Origin: Tetrahymena thermophila SB210
Lineage: Eukaryota > Ciliophora > Oligohymenophorea > Hymenostomatida > Tetrahymenidae
Direction of reading: 5' to 3'
Assembly: GCF_000189635.1 (NCBI RefSeq)
Contig: NW_002475971.1
Coordinates: 186,001 to 250,000 of the forward strand
DNA: 64,000 bases
Shown here: positions 13,043 to 26,092 of the stretch, in pieces
Numbering within the stretch: position 1 is the first letter of the stretch
Layout: the number at the start of each line of letters is the position of its first letter
Program-made: the position numbers and the translations under genes
The notes under the pieces: model-generated
What the model was told of the DNA's origin: nothing
Seen by the model: only the letters and a program-made list of their open reading frames with translations
Database searches by the model: none

Positions 13043-16000
13043 TCACTTTTTTGAGAATGTTTTCGTTGATTATCTTAACGCAGTTTTTCTTTTAACAATA
13101 TTCTCTCTTATGACTTTCTTTTTTTTTCCTTTTCTTGACTGTATTTTTGAATGCACTTAATTTAAAAAGTAAAGCTTGAGAATCTATCCCATGTTATTTG
13201 AAGGAAAATATCTTACATATTCTCTAAACGTATCGAATTTCTCTTCTATGTCGAATAAACAATATTTGTTGAGATGAAAATTGTTTTCATCTAAAGTAAA
13301 AAAAACCCCATATTCATTATTATTATTGTTATTATTATTATTATTGTTATTAAACAAAGAAGGTCTTTTTTTATCTTTAGCTTTTTTTTTACTGTTACTT
13401 TTTTCATAGCTTTAAGAGTTTTGATTTTTTAAGTTAATTGACTCATCTTAAGCTTACTATGAAAGCTACTAACTTACTTAATTGCAAGAAGAGTTTAATA
13501 TTTTACTTGTGCTTTTCCTCTTAGAATCTCTTATTGTAGGATTATACTAACTAACTTAATTAGACATTAAATCATCAAATTCTGACATCTATACAGCTAT
13601 CTGACTTTAATTTTTTTAAGATTTTATAGCAGACTATGCTAATTATTAATTTATTTCTAGCTATAATATATTTTTATTTTAATTAAATTGAGATAAATTC
13701 ATTTAATGTGTGCTATAGTTATCTGGATTATTTTAATTATTCGAACTATTGTAATTATTTGAGCTACTTTAATTAATAGAGAGGTTATTACTATTGTTAC
13801 TATTAGAGTTACTGCTATTACCTAGAGTGTTAAATCTCTTAATCTATAGTTAATTTATTTAACATAAATTTTACAATTGCGATGGACTGATATACTCACT
13901 TTATCTTTTTCTTTGTTGTTTTTTGTCTAAAGTTTATTGTTTTTATGGTTAAACTTAAAAGCTCAATTGCTTAACAATATTATTTTAGCTAAAATCTCCA
14001 CTATTATATAAATTATTGCCACTTTCTTCATGAATTTCTTCTGTTATTTACTCAACATATTAATTCCAAAGTTTATCTTTATTGTTACTCTAACCCTCTG
14101 TATTTGAATTAGAAGATTTACTCATACTACAGCTATGTGCTCTTGATCTTACTTAACTACTGTTTTAAATTATATTTACTTAAATTTGACTATTTGAATA
14201 TTCTGAAGAGCTATCTTGATCAGACTCTGTATAAATAATAACTTAACTTTAACTATATTCAAAATTTTTGACAGTTTTTTTCACAATATCGTGGTTTATT
14301 CTACTATTATATCTAAATCATTAATTAAAAAAACTATTTAATAATCAAAATATTTACAACAACAATAATAATAGTAACATTTATTTATCAATCATTACTT
14401 TTTTATGTTTCTTTCAACTGAAACTCTTTATTACGGAACAAACTTATTACTTTCGTGAATAACTTGAGATTTCTTTTTATCTATATGTAAATATGGGCAG
14501 CTGTCGTATTTGTGCAAATAGTTATCGCATACCATACATTTCAATCCCAAAGTTTGATATTAGTCATACAAAGATATTTTATCTTTCAGTTAACGATAAT
14601 ATTGCTTGAAAAAATAATTAAAAATTACTTATTTGTGATAAAATATTACGTATTCTTCTGGAAATTATTATAGAACTTAAGCAAAATCTTCTTTAGTCAA
14701 ATAAGCAACACAACTAATATTTGTTGCTTTCAACGAATACTATCTTTTTTTACTATTATGAAAAAATTCTTCTTCTCCAATCACTTCTTCATTCTTTAAT
14801 AAATTATTTTAAATTTAAAAATGAAATAATTTTTTGCTTTAAAACTGAATTTTTTTGTTTTATAAATAAATGCTTATTTTACGAATTCAATAAGCTATTT
14901 ATGTAAAATTTTGAGTTATTAAAAATTAAATGAACAATTGGATTCAATAAAATAATCTTTTACTGTATATTTTTTCAAAAGTGTAACTCCTTTAGAATTA
15001 TTTTCACTACTTATTAGCTCTAATTCACCCTATTTTGTTTTAAAAATGATAAAATAAAAATTAATTAAATTAAATTACAGAAATGAGAATGTAAATTTTG
15101 TCATCATATTCGTATTTCCTAAAAATATACTCTTCAGCTACTAAATTAAGCTCTTTCATTTTCAGAGAAAGAGCATCAAGAACTTAATTACTAAAGTTTA
15201 GATAAAATATTTTATGATTTTTTAGTTTTTTTGCATACAAATCTCTTAGAACCTCTTCTTTAAGTTTGCTGGTTAAATTTTCAAGTAATATCCTGCAATT
15301 AGATTCTGAATTCAACTCTTCTTTAAAGTAATATTCAAAATATTTTCTCACTCGTGTTTGCAGCTGAGCGTCTATACCTCTTTTATACATTAAATAATTT
15401 ACTTTCTTCATTTTTGATTTAAGTTTAAGAGTATTTCTTTCCATTTCTTGCAATATATCACCTAAAAATTTTTAAAATTAATGATTTATTTTTTAACAAT
15501 TTAAAATATTTTACCAATTTAATTAAAGCTGTAAGCAAATATACCACATGAAAAAAGGCTCATTACTATAACATATGATCTTTCGACTAATACAAAAAAT
15601 TAAATAAATGTAGCATTTAATTAAAATATTTACTTGTAGTTATTGGAACTATATCTCCATATCCTAAGGTAACCATTGTAATGGCTGCCCAATAGACACC
15701 TGTTATATATATATCTTCCCATGATTTAGAAGGAATAGGAGCACTATCAATCCAGCTCTTCTTATTATTCTATATTTCTACCTACCCAATTTAAATGAAC
15801 AAACAAGCACTCAAATGAGCTACAAACAAAAGTATTAAAATTAGCCTTACTAATTTTCCAGATACAGATATAACACTATTTCTAGAAAAATTCTCTTAGA
15901 TTCGTTACTGTTTCTTTAAAACATCTATTAACTTAACGCAAATGATATATTTAAGATTATGAATAGAATAATAAACACTGGCCAAGTAAATTGTAGCAAT

Positions 16001-17784
16001 AGAAAATTCCTTTCTATTTAATTAAATAGGATAAAAATATTGATTGGTTTGCCAAATTAATAATAAATAGACTTACAAAAAATCTTTAGACAAATAATTT
16101 AAAAATATTTCTTTTCTATCCATAATAATTAGACCTCTTTTGAAGAATGCCTTTATTGATATAATAATTTATAAAACCTATTTGATAGTAAAATTCTATT
16201 TTTACAGTGTTAACATTAATTAGTATTTCTATAGGTAGCAGCAAGTACATAGTTCTGTTGCAAATAAATTCATAAACCTCCCACGTAATATTCAAGCAAT
16301 TATTAAGAGGAATATAGAAAAATAAATTCAAAAATAAAATGATATAAAAGACATCCCATATAGTTTTATAATTAGAATCCTTTAAATTAAAAATTAAGCT
16401 TTATTTATATTTTTATAAAAATAAATTAATATACTGGTGTTATAATCTGTGAAGAGCTTGATAAAATTCGTCCTATTAGGCTTTCTATATTTATAATTAG
16501 TGAATTAATTAATATTATTTTTTATATATTGTATTTTATTTTAAAATAATTAAAAAATATGCTTAAATATTTTTAGTTAAAATTTACATTAATATTATTT
16601 ACTAAAAAAGTATTTTATAATAAAAATTAATGTTTTTATAAAGAATTACAGTGATTAAATTTTTCAAATAATAAAATTTTTTACATTAAAATCTAAACTT
16701 GAGTTCCTAGTATCTTGATGGAGTCTATTAGAAATATAAATATATTATTTAATTAAACAAAATGTAAATAGATAAGGATATAACATTCCAAAATAAGTTA
16801 ATTTAGTTTATGAAATAATCAATCATTCTATTTATTTTTAACTATTTTTTACAAATATTAGATGATTTAAATTACAAAGTTTATAATTCATTTGTAATAT
16901 TGAAAAAAAATAATTTTGTTGATTTTGCTTTTAATCAACCAACCATTTTTCTAATTTTACAAAAATCAATAAATTACTTATTTGTATAGAAGGTTATTAA
17001 ATCTATAGAAATCATAATCACTAGCATTATCACCTATAATATTAAAGTGGTGATGAGTTAAGCATTTAAATAGTAATTTTCTAGACTTAAGTCTCATTAT
17101 ACTCATAAACTTTTTGATGTTAATAGTTCTCATAAAAATATGATATTGTTTATTAAGAGTTTTTTGTTTATTCAATAAGAATTAGATTAATCCAACTTTA
17201 TTTTTTCCTTCACAAACTTCATCATCTTCTTTTTCAAATCTACTTTTTCTATAAAATTCAGTTCTTTCCTAAAATTCATTAGTATAAGTTATAACAGTTG
17301 TCTTTCTTTTTTGAGAATCTTTAAATTTTTTAAAATCTGACTCTATAGCTTAGTCAGAGAATTTTGGGGAGTCAACATTTTATTGACATTTGTTAAACTT
17401 GGTTGAATAATCTACACTCACATGAGAATCTTTTTTACAAAGATTAGTGAAATTGAATGGTGAGTTTTAGTTAGTCTTTTCTTCTAAAATACTTGTCCTT
17501 TCTGCTAATGAATTAATATCTTAATCTGATAATCCATCCCCTTTATTTTATTCGATTGCTGAAGGAATCCAAACTTATTTTCGCCTTAAAGCATCATTAT
17601 TTACACTGTTGTCATCATAATATTAGGCATGTGGTTTTATGTTAGAAATTGAACATCTAATATATTTAATTATCAAAAAAAAGTTCATATTCAGAAAAAT
17701 CATAACAAATTAAAGCTACTTTGATTGATTCAAGTTATAATCAGATTATTCTATGTATTTAGAAATATTAATTTCTTATTCCAT
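13043..17784 (-). CDS. Cyclic-nucleotide-gated / EAG-like voltage-gated K+ channel
   Basis: Ten exons (17784-16978, 16724-16685, 16484-16435, 16379-16077, 16009-15634, 15586-15515, 15461-15079, 15029-14883, 14793-14399, 14312-13043) give 1,280 residues. In order: a 290-residue cytoplasmic N-terminus; S1 after YKTIWDVFYI; a weakly charged S4 region near 420-440; S5 near 453-472; a pore with filter TLGYGD at 514-519; S6 (SYVIVMSLFSCGIFAYS); a C-linker with RVRKYFEYYFKEE; and a cNMP-binding domain to about residue 765 (ELELISSEN, EEEFF, RQYSLKA, CVAYL). Then comes a CCHC zinc-knuckle-like motif (C812, C815, H820, C825) and a long Asn/Ser/Gln-rich tail with 12 consecutive Asn. TLGYGD predicts K+ selectivity. 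The channel is expected in the plasma or ciliary membrane. The S4 charge pattern is poor, so voltage sensing is uncertain. Confidence 0.93.
13316..13351 (-). repeat. AAT/AAC trinucleotide run encoding 12 Asn
   Basis: A microsatellite of twelve in-frame Asn codons (AAT interrupted by AAC) lies in the last exon of the K+ channel gene. It encodes poly-Asn in the cytoplasmic tail and is likely polymorphic in length. Confidence 0.9.
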
Positions 17785-18631
17785 AATTTTTATAAAATAA
17801 TAATATATATTTAACTAATTTATTTAGTTTATCCAAAAATAAAAGCTTTAATTTACTTCTACTTTTACTTTTTTATTATTAATTTACTGATATTTGCAAG
17901 TTCAAAGTATATGAAAAATCGATGTTTTTTTATCAACTTTTATATTCTTTTAAAATAAGGAGCAAATTAATTTTTATCTTTTAAACAATTAATTTAATTA
18001 ATTCTTAAAAGTTGAATTAGTTCATTGCTTTATGTTTATTTTGAAGAAATTTTACAATTGAATTTAATTTTGTTAAAAATTTTTTTTCTTCAATAAAAAA
18101 ATAAAATAATTTTTATTCATTTAATTAATATAAATTTTAAATCAATTTTTTATGAATTTAAAAAATAAAAAGTTCCAAATTTTTTATGAATTTTAATTAA
18201 TTTATTTATAATAAAAATATTAATTAATTTTTTTATCTAAATTCTTTTATGTATTTGCATAGCTCTTTATTAAGTGTATTAACTTTATATATTTATATTA
18301 TAAAAATACAAATAAAAAGATTTTTTTAAGTGCTAATAGATGAAGGAAAAGGATTGATTATAATATGGAATTATAAATTTTTATCTAGAAATAAAAGGTG
18401 AAGAGTTTTGATGGAGAAAAAGATGGCAAGAAAGTAATTTTTAATAGAGTCATGAGGAATTGATTAAAATCATAGATAAAACAACTCTAATTTGATCAAA
18501 AAGATACTTCTCTCTTCCTTTAACAATTTGAAATATAAACACGTAAACTGGATTTGTTTGAAAATAATAAAAATCTTAAATAAATATATTGATATTAATA
18601 GTTTTTTGAAATAAAAGCATAAAGAAATCTG
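17785..18631. other. Divergent intergenic region (two 5' ends)
   Basis: This separates the K+ channel gene from the DUF1295 gene, which are transcribed away from each other. The part from 17,785 to 18,300 is extremely A+T-rich. The 18,320-18,600 part is less so, but every ATG frame in it meets TGA quickly, so I read it as 5' UTR. It must contain two promoters; no motif can be assigned. Confidence 0.5.
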
Positions 18632-19570
18632 ATGATAAGGAAGACTTTTTCTTTGGTGATTGCCTTGGCCTGGGTAGGCTTTTCTGTCTATTTAGGATCT
18701 TTAATGCAATAAGCATTCGATGAAAGCCAAGATTATGGTAGATATAACTTAGCTTTTAGCCATATTGCATTTGATATAACTGTCATCGTTTCAATTTGTA
18801 TCTTCAATTTCTTCTGGAATAACCTCCAAATTTTTGATGCATACTACGGACTTATCCCTGTTGCTCGTTTAGCAGTTCTTAAAATGAATTCTGATAAGGT
18901 TTTTTAAGAATTTAATTTCAAGAATTTCCTTATTACCACTCTTATCGGCATTTGGGGTGTACGTCTTTTTGCTCACATTTTTTAGAAATGGAGAGGTTTC
19001 CCTGATTAAGATAGACGTATAACTGCTACCGAAATGAGATACAGAGGAGTTAAGCGTATTTTCTTCTGGCTTTGGTAACAACCTTTCATAGCTTTCATGA
19101 ATGCTTTGTTAATTTCATTCCTTACATTACCCGTTACTGCTTTTTATACTAGAGATGCAGAAGCAATTTAGAGAGGTGAAAAGTATAATTTCAGTGAAAT
19201 TTTGGGTTATGCATTAGCAATTTATGGATTAGCTGTTTAATCAATTGCTGATTTAGAATCTAACTTATGGAGAGACTCAGGAGCTTCTCACAAAGTATGC
19301 GATACCGGCTTAAGAAGATATCTCCGTTACCCACAATACTATGCTGAAATAGTTTTCTGGTTTGGTATCTGGGGTGCTTGTGTCTCTTCTTTCTCCACTG
19401 CAACTGTTATCAGTAGTTTCGTTTACTGGCCTATTGGTTTTGTAATTGAAGCTCTTTGGTTAGTAGTTATGACTACAATCATGGATAAAAGAGTTCTTGT
19501 TCGTAAAGAAGGCTGGTAAGAATACAAAAGAAAAGTAAGATTCGGTCTTATCCCTTTCTTCCGCTTTTGA
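18632..19570 (+). CDS. DUF1295 / steroid 5-alpha-reductase-like membrane protein
   Basis: A single exon of 312 residues, starting MIRKTFSLV. An in-frame TGA just upstream fixes the start. It has six or seven hydrophobic helices. The C-terminal signature TGLRRYLRYPQYYAE is followed by a helix and EGWQEYKRKVRFGLIP, the arrangement seen in the DUF1295/isoprenylcysteine-methyltransferase/5-alpha-reductase superfamily. The charged loop after helix 3 and an ESNLWRDSG motif also fit. Members are ER or other endomembrane enzymes, usually thought to act on lipid or sterol substrates; the substrate here is unknown. Codon use is noticeably richer in C-ending codons (GCC, CTC, ACC, TTC) than in its neighbours, which usually means high expression in ciliates. 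Confidence 0.9.
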
Positions 19571-20498
19571 TATAATAAAAAAATAGCTTAGGAAATAGCA
19601 ATAGTTTGTTGAAAATCAAATCAATTATCTGAGCATTAAGTAATGAAAAGAAATATTAATTGAATAAAAAAGGATTTTATTTTTATTTAAACACAGGACT
19701 GGACTGATTGAATGAATTCAAAAACTAGCTATAAAAATTAAAAAATAAGCTTATGTAAATTTTAATATTTATATATTTAGTTTATATCTATTCAAACATA
19801 CAGAATTATTTTAATATTAAATGTATTTGTTGTGAACTTGTATAATTTTTTACAATTAAGAAGTATTAATTTTTAGTAAAAATACTTCCTCTATTTGCTA
19901 TTTTATGTGTGTTTAATTAATTATTTATTTATTTATTTATCTTAAAGCCCACATGAATCAATTAAAAAAATTATTGCTTGAATCAACTTATTTTTTTAAC
20001 TTAAAAAAGGAGATTTTAATTTTTCAACTTAAAATTAGTTTATTTATTTATTTTATGATCTTATAATTAATATTTAAGTTGTTATTAGTGATATTATTTT
20101 TAAAATATTTGATTTAATTTTATTTAGAAGATAATTAATTATTTTCTCCAAATGAAATAGTAAAATATATTTTTTTAAAACTTTTATTAATTCATATTTA
20201 TGTATAAAAGCTATTATTTAACAAATGTTCTTAATAAAAAAGTGTAATTAACAAATAAAAGTGTCTTTAGTTATTATTTGTTTAAAGTGTTAATTTTTAA
20301 ATAAAAAAATGAGAAAGACACTTTGTATTTATTTATTAATTTTTTTTACAAAATTTCTCTCAATTTGAATAAATTATTTATTTAAAATGAACCCAAACAA
20401 ATAATGAATAGTATTTAATTATAAATATTTATAAAATTTAAGTATTTAAAAAAAATATTTTAAAGATTAATAAACTTTTCGAAGAAATATTATCAATT
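19571..20498. other. Convergent intergenic region
   Basis: A long A+T-rich stretch holds the 3' UTRs of two converging genes. It includes a TTTA repeat around 19,921-19,940. No gene is seen. Confidence 0.6.
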
Positions 20499-22661
20499 TC
20501 AAGAGCAGATTAATGTACTTTTTTGATCTATTTATAATTATAAAATTTGGAGTAGTTTGATATTTTCTTCATAATTTTGCATAAATTAAAGTTATATGTT
20601 ATTTATGCTGAAAATTTATTGGTTGATTGTACTATTTAATTGTAATTACTTTAATTATAAATAAAAAGGAGTTTTTAAAGTAAGATCGTTTGTTATTTAT
20701 TATTTTAGTTCTTACAATTTTAAAAGCTCTTAAAGTTCAATTTGTATAGCTGCATCTTATTTTAACTTTTCTATTTATGCAATTAGGTCAATTTATTTCT
20801 ATTGCTGGTTTAAAGTATATATATTATTGCTTAACAAATTTTGTGGACTTTGAAAGTTATTTATATTGTTTTATCCAAATTACTATTATTAAGCAAGCAT
20901 CTAAATTTATTATGGAGGTATTATTTAAGCGTTAGTAAGTAAGAATTAATTTTAATAATTATTATTGTATTAAATTGTTTATAAATCAAGTAATTACTAT
21001 TATTGCTATATCGGTAAATCATTATTATTTAAGTAAGCTGCGTTTATATTATTTAAAAATTGTATATTGCCTGAATTTAATATTTATTGATTAACTGATG
21101 ATAAAGATGGAATCATATCTTTATATTAATGATCAAATGTGTTACTACTACTCTGGAGAAGAGAACTCTAATTTAATAATGGTGTTTGTTATTATGATTA
21201 ATCAGATATTGTGAATTATTATTATACATCACTTTTTAGAGTTTGATTTAATTGATCAATAGTTTACTCCTTTAGTAGTTAAGTACTTTAATTAGGGGTG
21301 CTTTCATCTTATAAATTAACCTTAAAAATGGTTGCTGATTCGCTCTACAAATTCGATTAGTTTTATTTATCACTTTCTCTATTGGTTTCAAAACTTAATT
21401 TTTTTTGTTAAGATTATTATGAGTTTGGCAATTTATTTTTTTAATGTTGAAAGTAGTGATAATATTGCTATATGAATTGATCTTATTAAAAGTTGTATTA
21501 AAAATCTTCATCTTCTTCCTTAAACGATAATGGTCTCTTAGTTCTAATTTACGAAACACGTTGCAGCTAATACTCATCTATTTCGAATTTATATATTCGA
21601 AGGTAATTTGTAAAGCTAATATCTTTGGTAAGATTAAAAGTAGTAAGATCATGCTGAATTGCTTTAATTTTACAAGGAATTACTATATCATCGACTGTTA
21701 CTATTTCTATTTCTGCTTCATTTTGTTACATTAAATTCATATTAAGAAGCTAAAAATGTGCTTAATTGGTAAAAATTTCTTTAAACCCGTTTCTTTTAAG
21801 TGACTACAAATAGCGTTATCTATTTTCACAAAGTATTTCAGTCAAAGTATAATTAAATCCAATTGAAGATACTTGCATTCTTAGACTGCTACAATTGTGT
21901 TTTCTTATAAAATATATATAGGGATACTGCTATCCAATACTGCTTATAATCTCACTTGCCTTTTGTAGTGACTTGCTATAATTTTCTGCAAGACACTCTT
22001 ACAGATGCTCAAAATGACCTTCGCATAAAGATTTAATTTTATTACAATTGTTTAATTCGCCTTTAACGTATAGATGATATTATTCAAGCATTTTAGAAGT
22101 TTTAAAAGCTTCTTTGTTTTGCATACTCTGTAATTGATTTATTAAATATTAAAATTCGAAAGGCGCTTAATTATCAGTTCTCATATTTAGTTATATATAG
22201 TCCTAAAATCCTTAAAAGCTTGCGTAAGGACGCCATTGATTCCAGTGGGAATAATTTTCTTATTTTTTAAAACCAGAATCTGTAAAAAGATCTAAATTTA
22301 CATATAAATCACCTCCAATAAAATGCCAATGCTTATTATCTACACCTTTTAGTAGAAAAATTATTTTCTTTTTTGAATCTTCATCTTAATCTTATTCATG
22401 AGCGTCATAAAGAAAATCATAATCGGAAAGTATTTACTCCTACTATTCATTTTCATATAATTTAAGTTCATTTTACTACTTTTTGGCCTACTGTTTTTAG
22501 ATGAATTTAATTTGCTTCTTCTATTTTGCGAGAAATGGTTTATTTGCTCCTACCACAGAATTTGGAGAATACCGTAGAACAGCAAGCACTTCTTTGTTTT
22601 CATTTAACCCAGGGAGTGATATGAATTAATCAGCATTAAAATAAAAACCTTCGAATTCCAT
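20499..22661 (-). CDS. Paralogue 1 of a three-gene family, PAS-like core, Q-rich C-terminus
   Basis: An intronless frame of 720 residues starts MEFEGFYFNADQ. I do not recognise a named family. The first 380 residues align by eye with the two genes upstream on the same strand: a basic patch (KQKKQIKFIQKQQAKK), a block containing HFIGGDLYV, a helical block (DYIQLNMR, FQYLINQLQS), then a block where IGFNYTLTEIL is followed by NRQRYLQSLKRNGFKEIF and VTVDDIVIPCKI. That last block has the helix-then-strand layout of a PAS-like sensor fold, which is inference only. The remaining 340 residues are very Gln/Asn-rich, unlike the two shorter relatives, and look like a low-complexity interaction or activation region. 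The basic patch would suit a nuclear protein, but no DNA-binding domain can be named. Confidence 0.88.
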
Positions 22662-23617
22662 TATTAAAAACTTTAAAATTGTTTTTTTTTCTATAAAAAA
22701 TCTCTTTGGTGCTTAATTATTGTTTTTCGCAAATTATAGTTCTAAATTTCTATTAAATTAGTGATAAATTAATTGACTTTAGAGTTTTTTGACGCAGACT
22801 AGAAAGACTGTTTGTATTAATTATATTATTAAAATATTAATGTACAATTACCATTAAATAAATTCTGAGCAGGAATATAATTTTCTTATAAGCAAATCAT
22901 GAAATCATGTATATTATTCAAATAAACCATGTGATTACTGCTTAAATTATACTAAATTTCATTGATTTTATCAATTTTTTTTTGTTATTAGATTATTTAT
23001 TATTAATTTTTTCGTATTACTTTTTAAAGTAACAAAAGTGATTTCATAAAAGGGCTTAATTATTTGGAAATAGTGTAGTTTTGAATATTTTGTTATTTCG
23101 AATTACATTTTTTAATTTTACAAGGCTACTCTTACAGAAAAATCTAAATTTATTTAATTTTAAAGTAAAATAAATCAAATATCAACAAGCTATTAACATA
23201 AAATAACAGGAAATCAAGTTTTTACTTTAAAACTTATATATAAAACTAGAAAATAATATGTATCTTTTGAAAATAAAATTTTAAATTACATATCAAATAT
23301 TTATTTTTAAAATTTTTAATCTTTATTAAATTTGAATTAGTTTTAAGATATTTATTTATTTTATTTTTTTAAATAAAAATGTTTTAGCTCACAATTTAAT
23401 TAGATACTATTTGTATAAACTTATTCACTAAAATATAACTTTTTGATTAAAATAATTTAATGATAACCATTTACAGTAGTTTACTAACTCCAAAAGTAAG
23501 ATTAAAATTTTTTAGTTAATTTTCACAGATCAAAAGTAAATTACATTTAATTCTTACAATTTCTGAGATGAAAATTAAAAATAATCTTCACTCAAATATA
23601 TGAGAATTTATTTATTA

Positions 23618-24046
23618 TCAAGGTAAAATAAAAGACTATAAGCTATTTTTTAGTTTGTTTTTATTTGCTAAAGTTTAAATATGGAAATGGCAATTTAAAA
23701 AAAAAATTTTAATTTCATAATAAATATAAAAAAATAAATAGATTTATTTGCAAATAAGTTTTGGTTTTTCCATCAGATATATATTTTCCCTTAAAAAATA
23801 GCTTTAACTTATCACTTCTAGTAATTAAATAGTAAAAATGGATGTATAAGTAAGCAAAAAGTATATTTGGGCAGAAAGTAAAAATTCAAATAAAATTTAA
23901 AAGGGTTTAAAGCTATATCCAAAAAAGAATAAAAAAGCTTGAATTTATCTAATTTCCTCTTAGTTAGGCGATTTCTTGCAACTTAGAAAGTTTTTTAATG
24001 GAATGATTTCTTCAAATAAGAGCACATACTTTAATATTTCAAACAT
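23618..24046 (-). CDS. Doubtful hydrophobic ORF
   Basis: 142 codons run without TGA, starting MFEILKYVLLF. The product is hydrophobic and pyrimidine-encoded, unlike the purine-rich coding strands of the real genes here. It overlaps the purine-rich 34-codon frame on the other strand. It is probably a chance frame or part of a non-coding RNA; listed because the local composition is unusual. Confidence 0.12.
23838..23942 (+). CDS. Possible 34-residue small protein
   Basis: ATG to TGA in a purine-rich stretch encodes a Lys-rich peptide starting MDVQVSKKYIWAES and ending KKNKKA. Base composition resembles real coding strands in this window, but the length is too short to be secure. It could be a first exon or part of an unrecognised small RNA gene. 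Confidence 0.22.
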
Positions 24047-24523
24047 AGAGATTGTATTATTTTTTAACTTGTAAATTTAAGTTCGCGCCGCGTAAAATAA
24101 AATCTAAAAACTTAATTAAAAAATTTTTGAATAAATAAGCATATATAATTATCCTATCTTTTTAAAAATAATTTAAAAATTTTGTGATGAAAAGTTAAAA
24201 AGTTTAATTTAATGTAGCAAGAATAAAAATTTTTAAATTATTTATGTAAAATCTAATTCACAAAGTTAACAAAAATCTATAAAAATCATAATTTAAAATA
24301 TGCATTAATTTTAAGAGTAGTATTTTTTGAAAAATAAGGTGAGAAAATAATATATAATTATAGATGAGATAAATTTTTGAAGGGTTTAATATTTCAAATT
24401 GATTAAAAGGTAATTATTTTAGCTTTTTTGATAAATAATGAAGAAGTAAATGAGATATGAGAGTAGCAGTCATTATATAAAAGTAAAGGTATATTTGTGT
24501 TTTCGTTAAAGGGCAAATTTAAA

Positions 24524-26092
24524 TCAGGAAATAAGCTTGAATTTGCACCTTGAGCTTTTAGTTTGATCTTCTTCAGAGTTGTTATGCTACTCAGAAGAGG
24601 ATTTTGATTCGCATTATGCCTAGGAGTAAATATTTTAGCTTGTTGGTAAATTTTCATTGTTTTCAATTTCAATATCTTAACTTTCTTACTAATTTTGATA
24701 AAATTTTTCTATAAATACTTAACTTTAAATTGAGTATCTAAATTCTTCTTGTTCTAATAAAGATGAAGAAGAGTATTGCTGTTAGCCTTGCTTTAGACTT
24801 TTACGGTAAAGGTCTACTTAATTGTAAATATTCTTTGGCACATTTAATTTGAGCAAATAGGCTTACTCTAAAAGATTTTCATTTGGATTAGACTCGTTGT
24901 ACTTTAATTAGGTAGGAATATCTAATGGTATGAGACTGACTTCTCCAGAACATTATATTGAGATGTTATCGAAAGTAAGAATATTCATTTCTTATATTAT
25001 AATAGGAGAATCAGAATTGGATTATAAAACTTTCTATATATATGCTTATTAAATTTTCATTCTAGTTTTCAAATCATACATTTCTTTTATACCTTATCTG
25101 ATAAATTAAGTTACAGCTTCATCAAGAGTACAACCCATTATGTTAATATACTGACTGCTATATAGAATTTTCCTTAAAACAGGAATGCATTAAGTGAAAT
25201 CAATGCTAATAAATCCTACCGTGAATACCTCTTAGCAAAAGGCATCGTTTTAGGTTTAAAATAATTTTTTAGATTTTATTAAACCTTTAATAGCCTTTTC
25301 AATAAATTAGTTTCTCTTTTCTTGTTTTGTAAGTAAACGCTCATTATCATTTTAGTAGCTTTAAATGATACTTTATATGCAGCCTTGACAGCCTTTGATT
25401 ATTTTTTATAATTCAATCAAAGGATGAAGGATGGGATCACCAACTAAAATTTAACTAGCTTAGTTGAGTTAAGAAATCAAATTTTAAAATTCTTTAAGCC
25501 CATCTATCTTGTTTGACATTCTTACTAAAAGATATTTATCATGTTTTTATATTTCTAAAATTTCTTTGTATTAATTCATGATTTCTGGAGTATGTTAAAT
25601 AAGCTACAATGCAGAATTCTTTTCTTCTTCACTTTAAAAGTTCTACTGATTTTTCTGTAAAGAGTTTAATAAATCCCTCTCTTCTTCGCTTAAATTTAAC
25701 TTATAAAAAAAATCTCCTCCAATAAGAATAAAATCTATCTTCTCAGTGATGTGATTATAAATTGGAGTGATACTCAAACTCCTTTTGCTTTCTATTTCAT
25801 GTGCAGATATAATTTCAGAGCTGCCTTTTTTACCTAGAGATAGAAACTTTTCTATAGATTTTTTTATATATTTTCTTTTCTTTTTTTACTCGCTCTAGGG
25901 AGTACTTAGATTACCTCCAATAATATTATCTGTTTCAAATTTATTATCTCTACTCTTTTATAAAAGACCGCTAAATATTTAGTTTGATTGAGTTATAGAA
26001 GATGGGTTTGAATCAAACGAATGGATCGACCACTAAGACGAGCAACTAGATAGCTAGTTCATCCCTATATTCTATACATTCTCTATTTCCAT
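24524..26092 (-). CDS. Paralogue 2 of the three-gene family
   Basis: An intronless 522-residue frame starts MEIENVQNIGMNQ. Order of blocks: Ser-rich N-terminus; basic KKKRKYIKKSIEKF motif (about residue 70-85); DFILIGGDFFYKLN, matching GGDLYV and GGDFIY in its relatives; a helical block with GLKEFQNLISQLNQAS; a Cys-containing helix (GCQGCIQS); the PAS-like block (TVGFISIDFTQC, QFIRQGIKEMYDLK, LTFDNISIQCSGEV); a Ser/Glu/Gln-rich tail; and a C-terminal end RCKFKLIS. It is closest to paralogue 3, whose end is RCKYRLI. Tandem same-strand position implies duplication. Function is unknown. The basic motif plus a sensor-like domain could suit a transcription regulator, but nothing proves it. Confidence 0.9.

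Larger units (their letters stand above)
22662..24523. other. Long intergenic region with one compositional island
   Basis: Mostly featureless A+T-rich DNA between paralogues 1 and 2. The stretch 23,838-24,110 is clearly less A+T-rich and ends in a G+C cluster (gttcgcgccgcg near 24,082). It holds a 34-residue plus-strand frame and an overlapping minus-strand frame, listed separately. Confidence 0.5.

Noticed and set aside
24403..24672. Minus-strand 89-codon ORF
   Set aside because: It overlaps the 3' end of paralogue 2 in another frame; the paralogue frame carries the conserved terminal motif.
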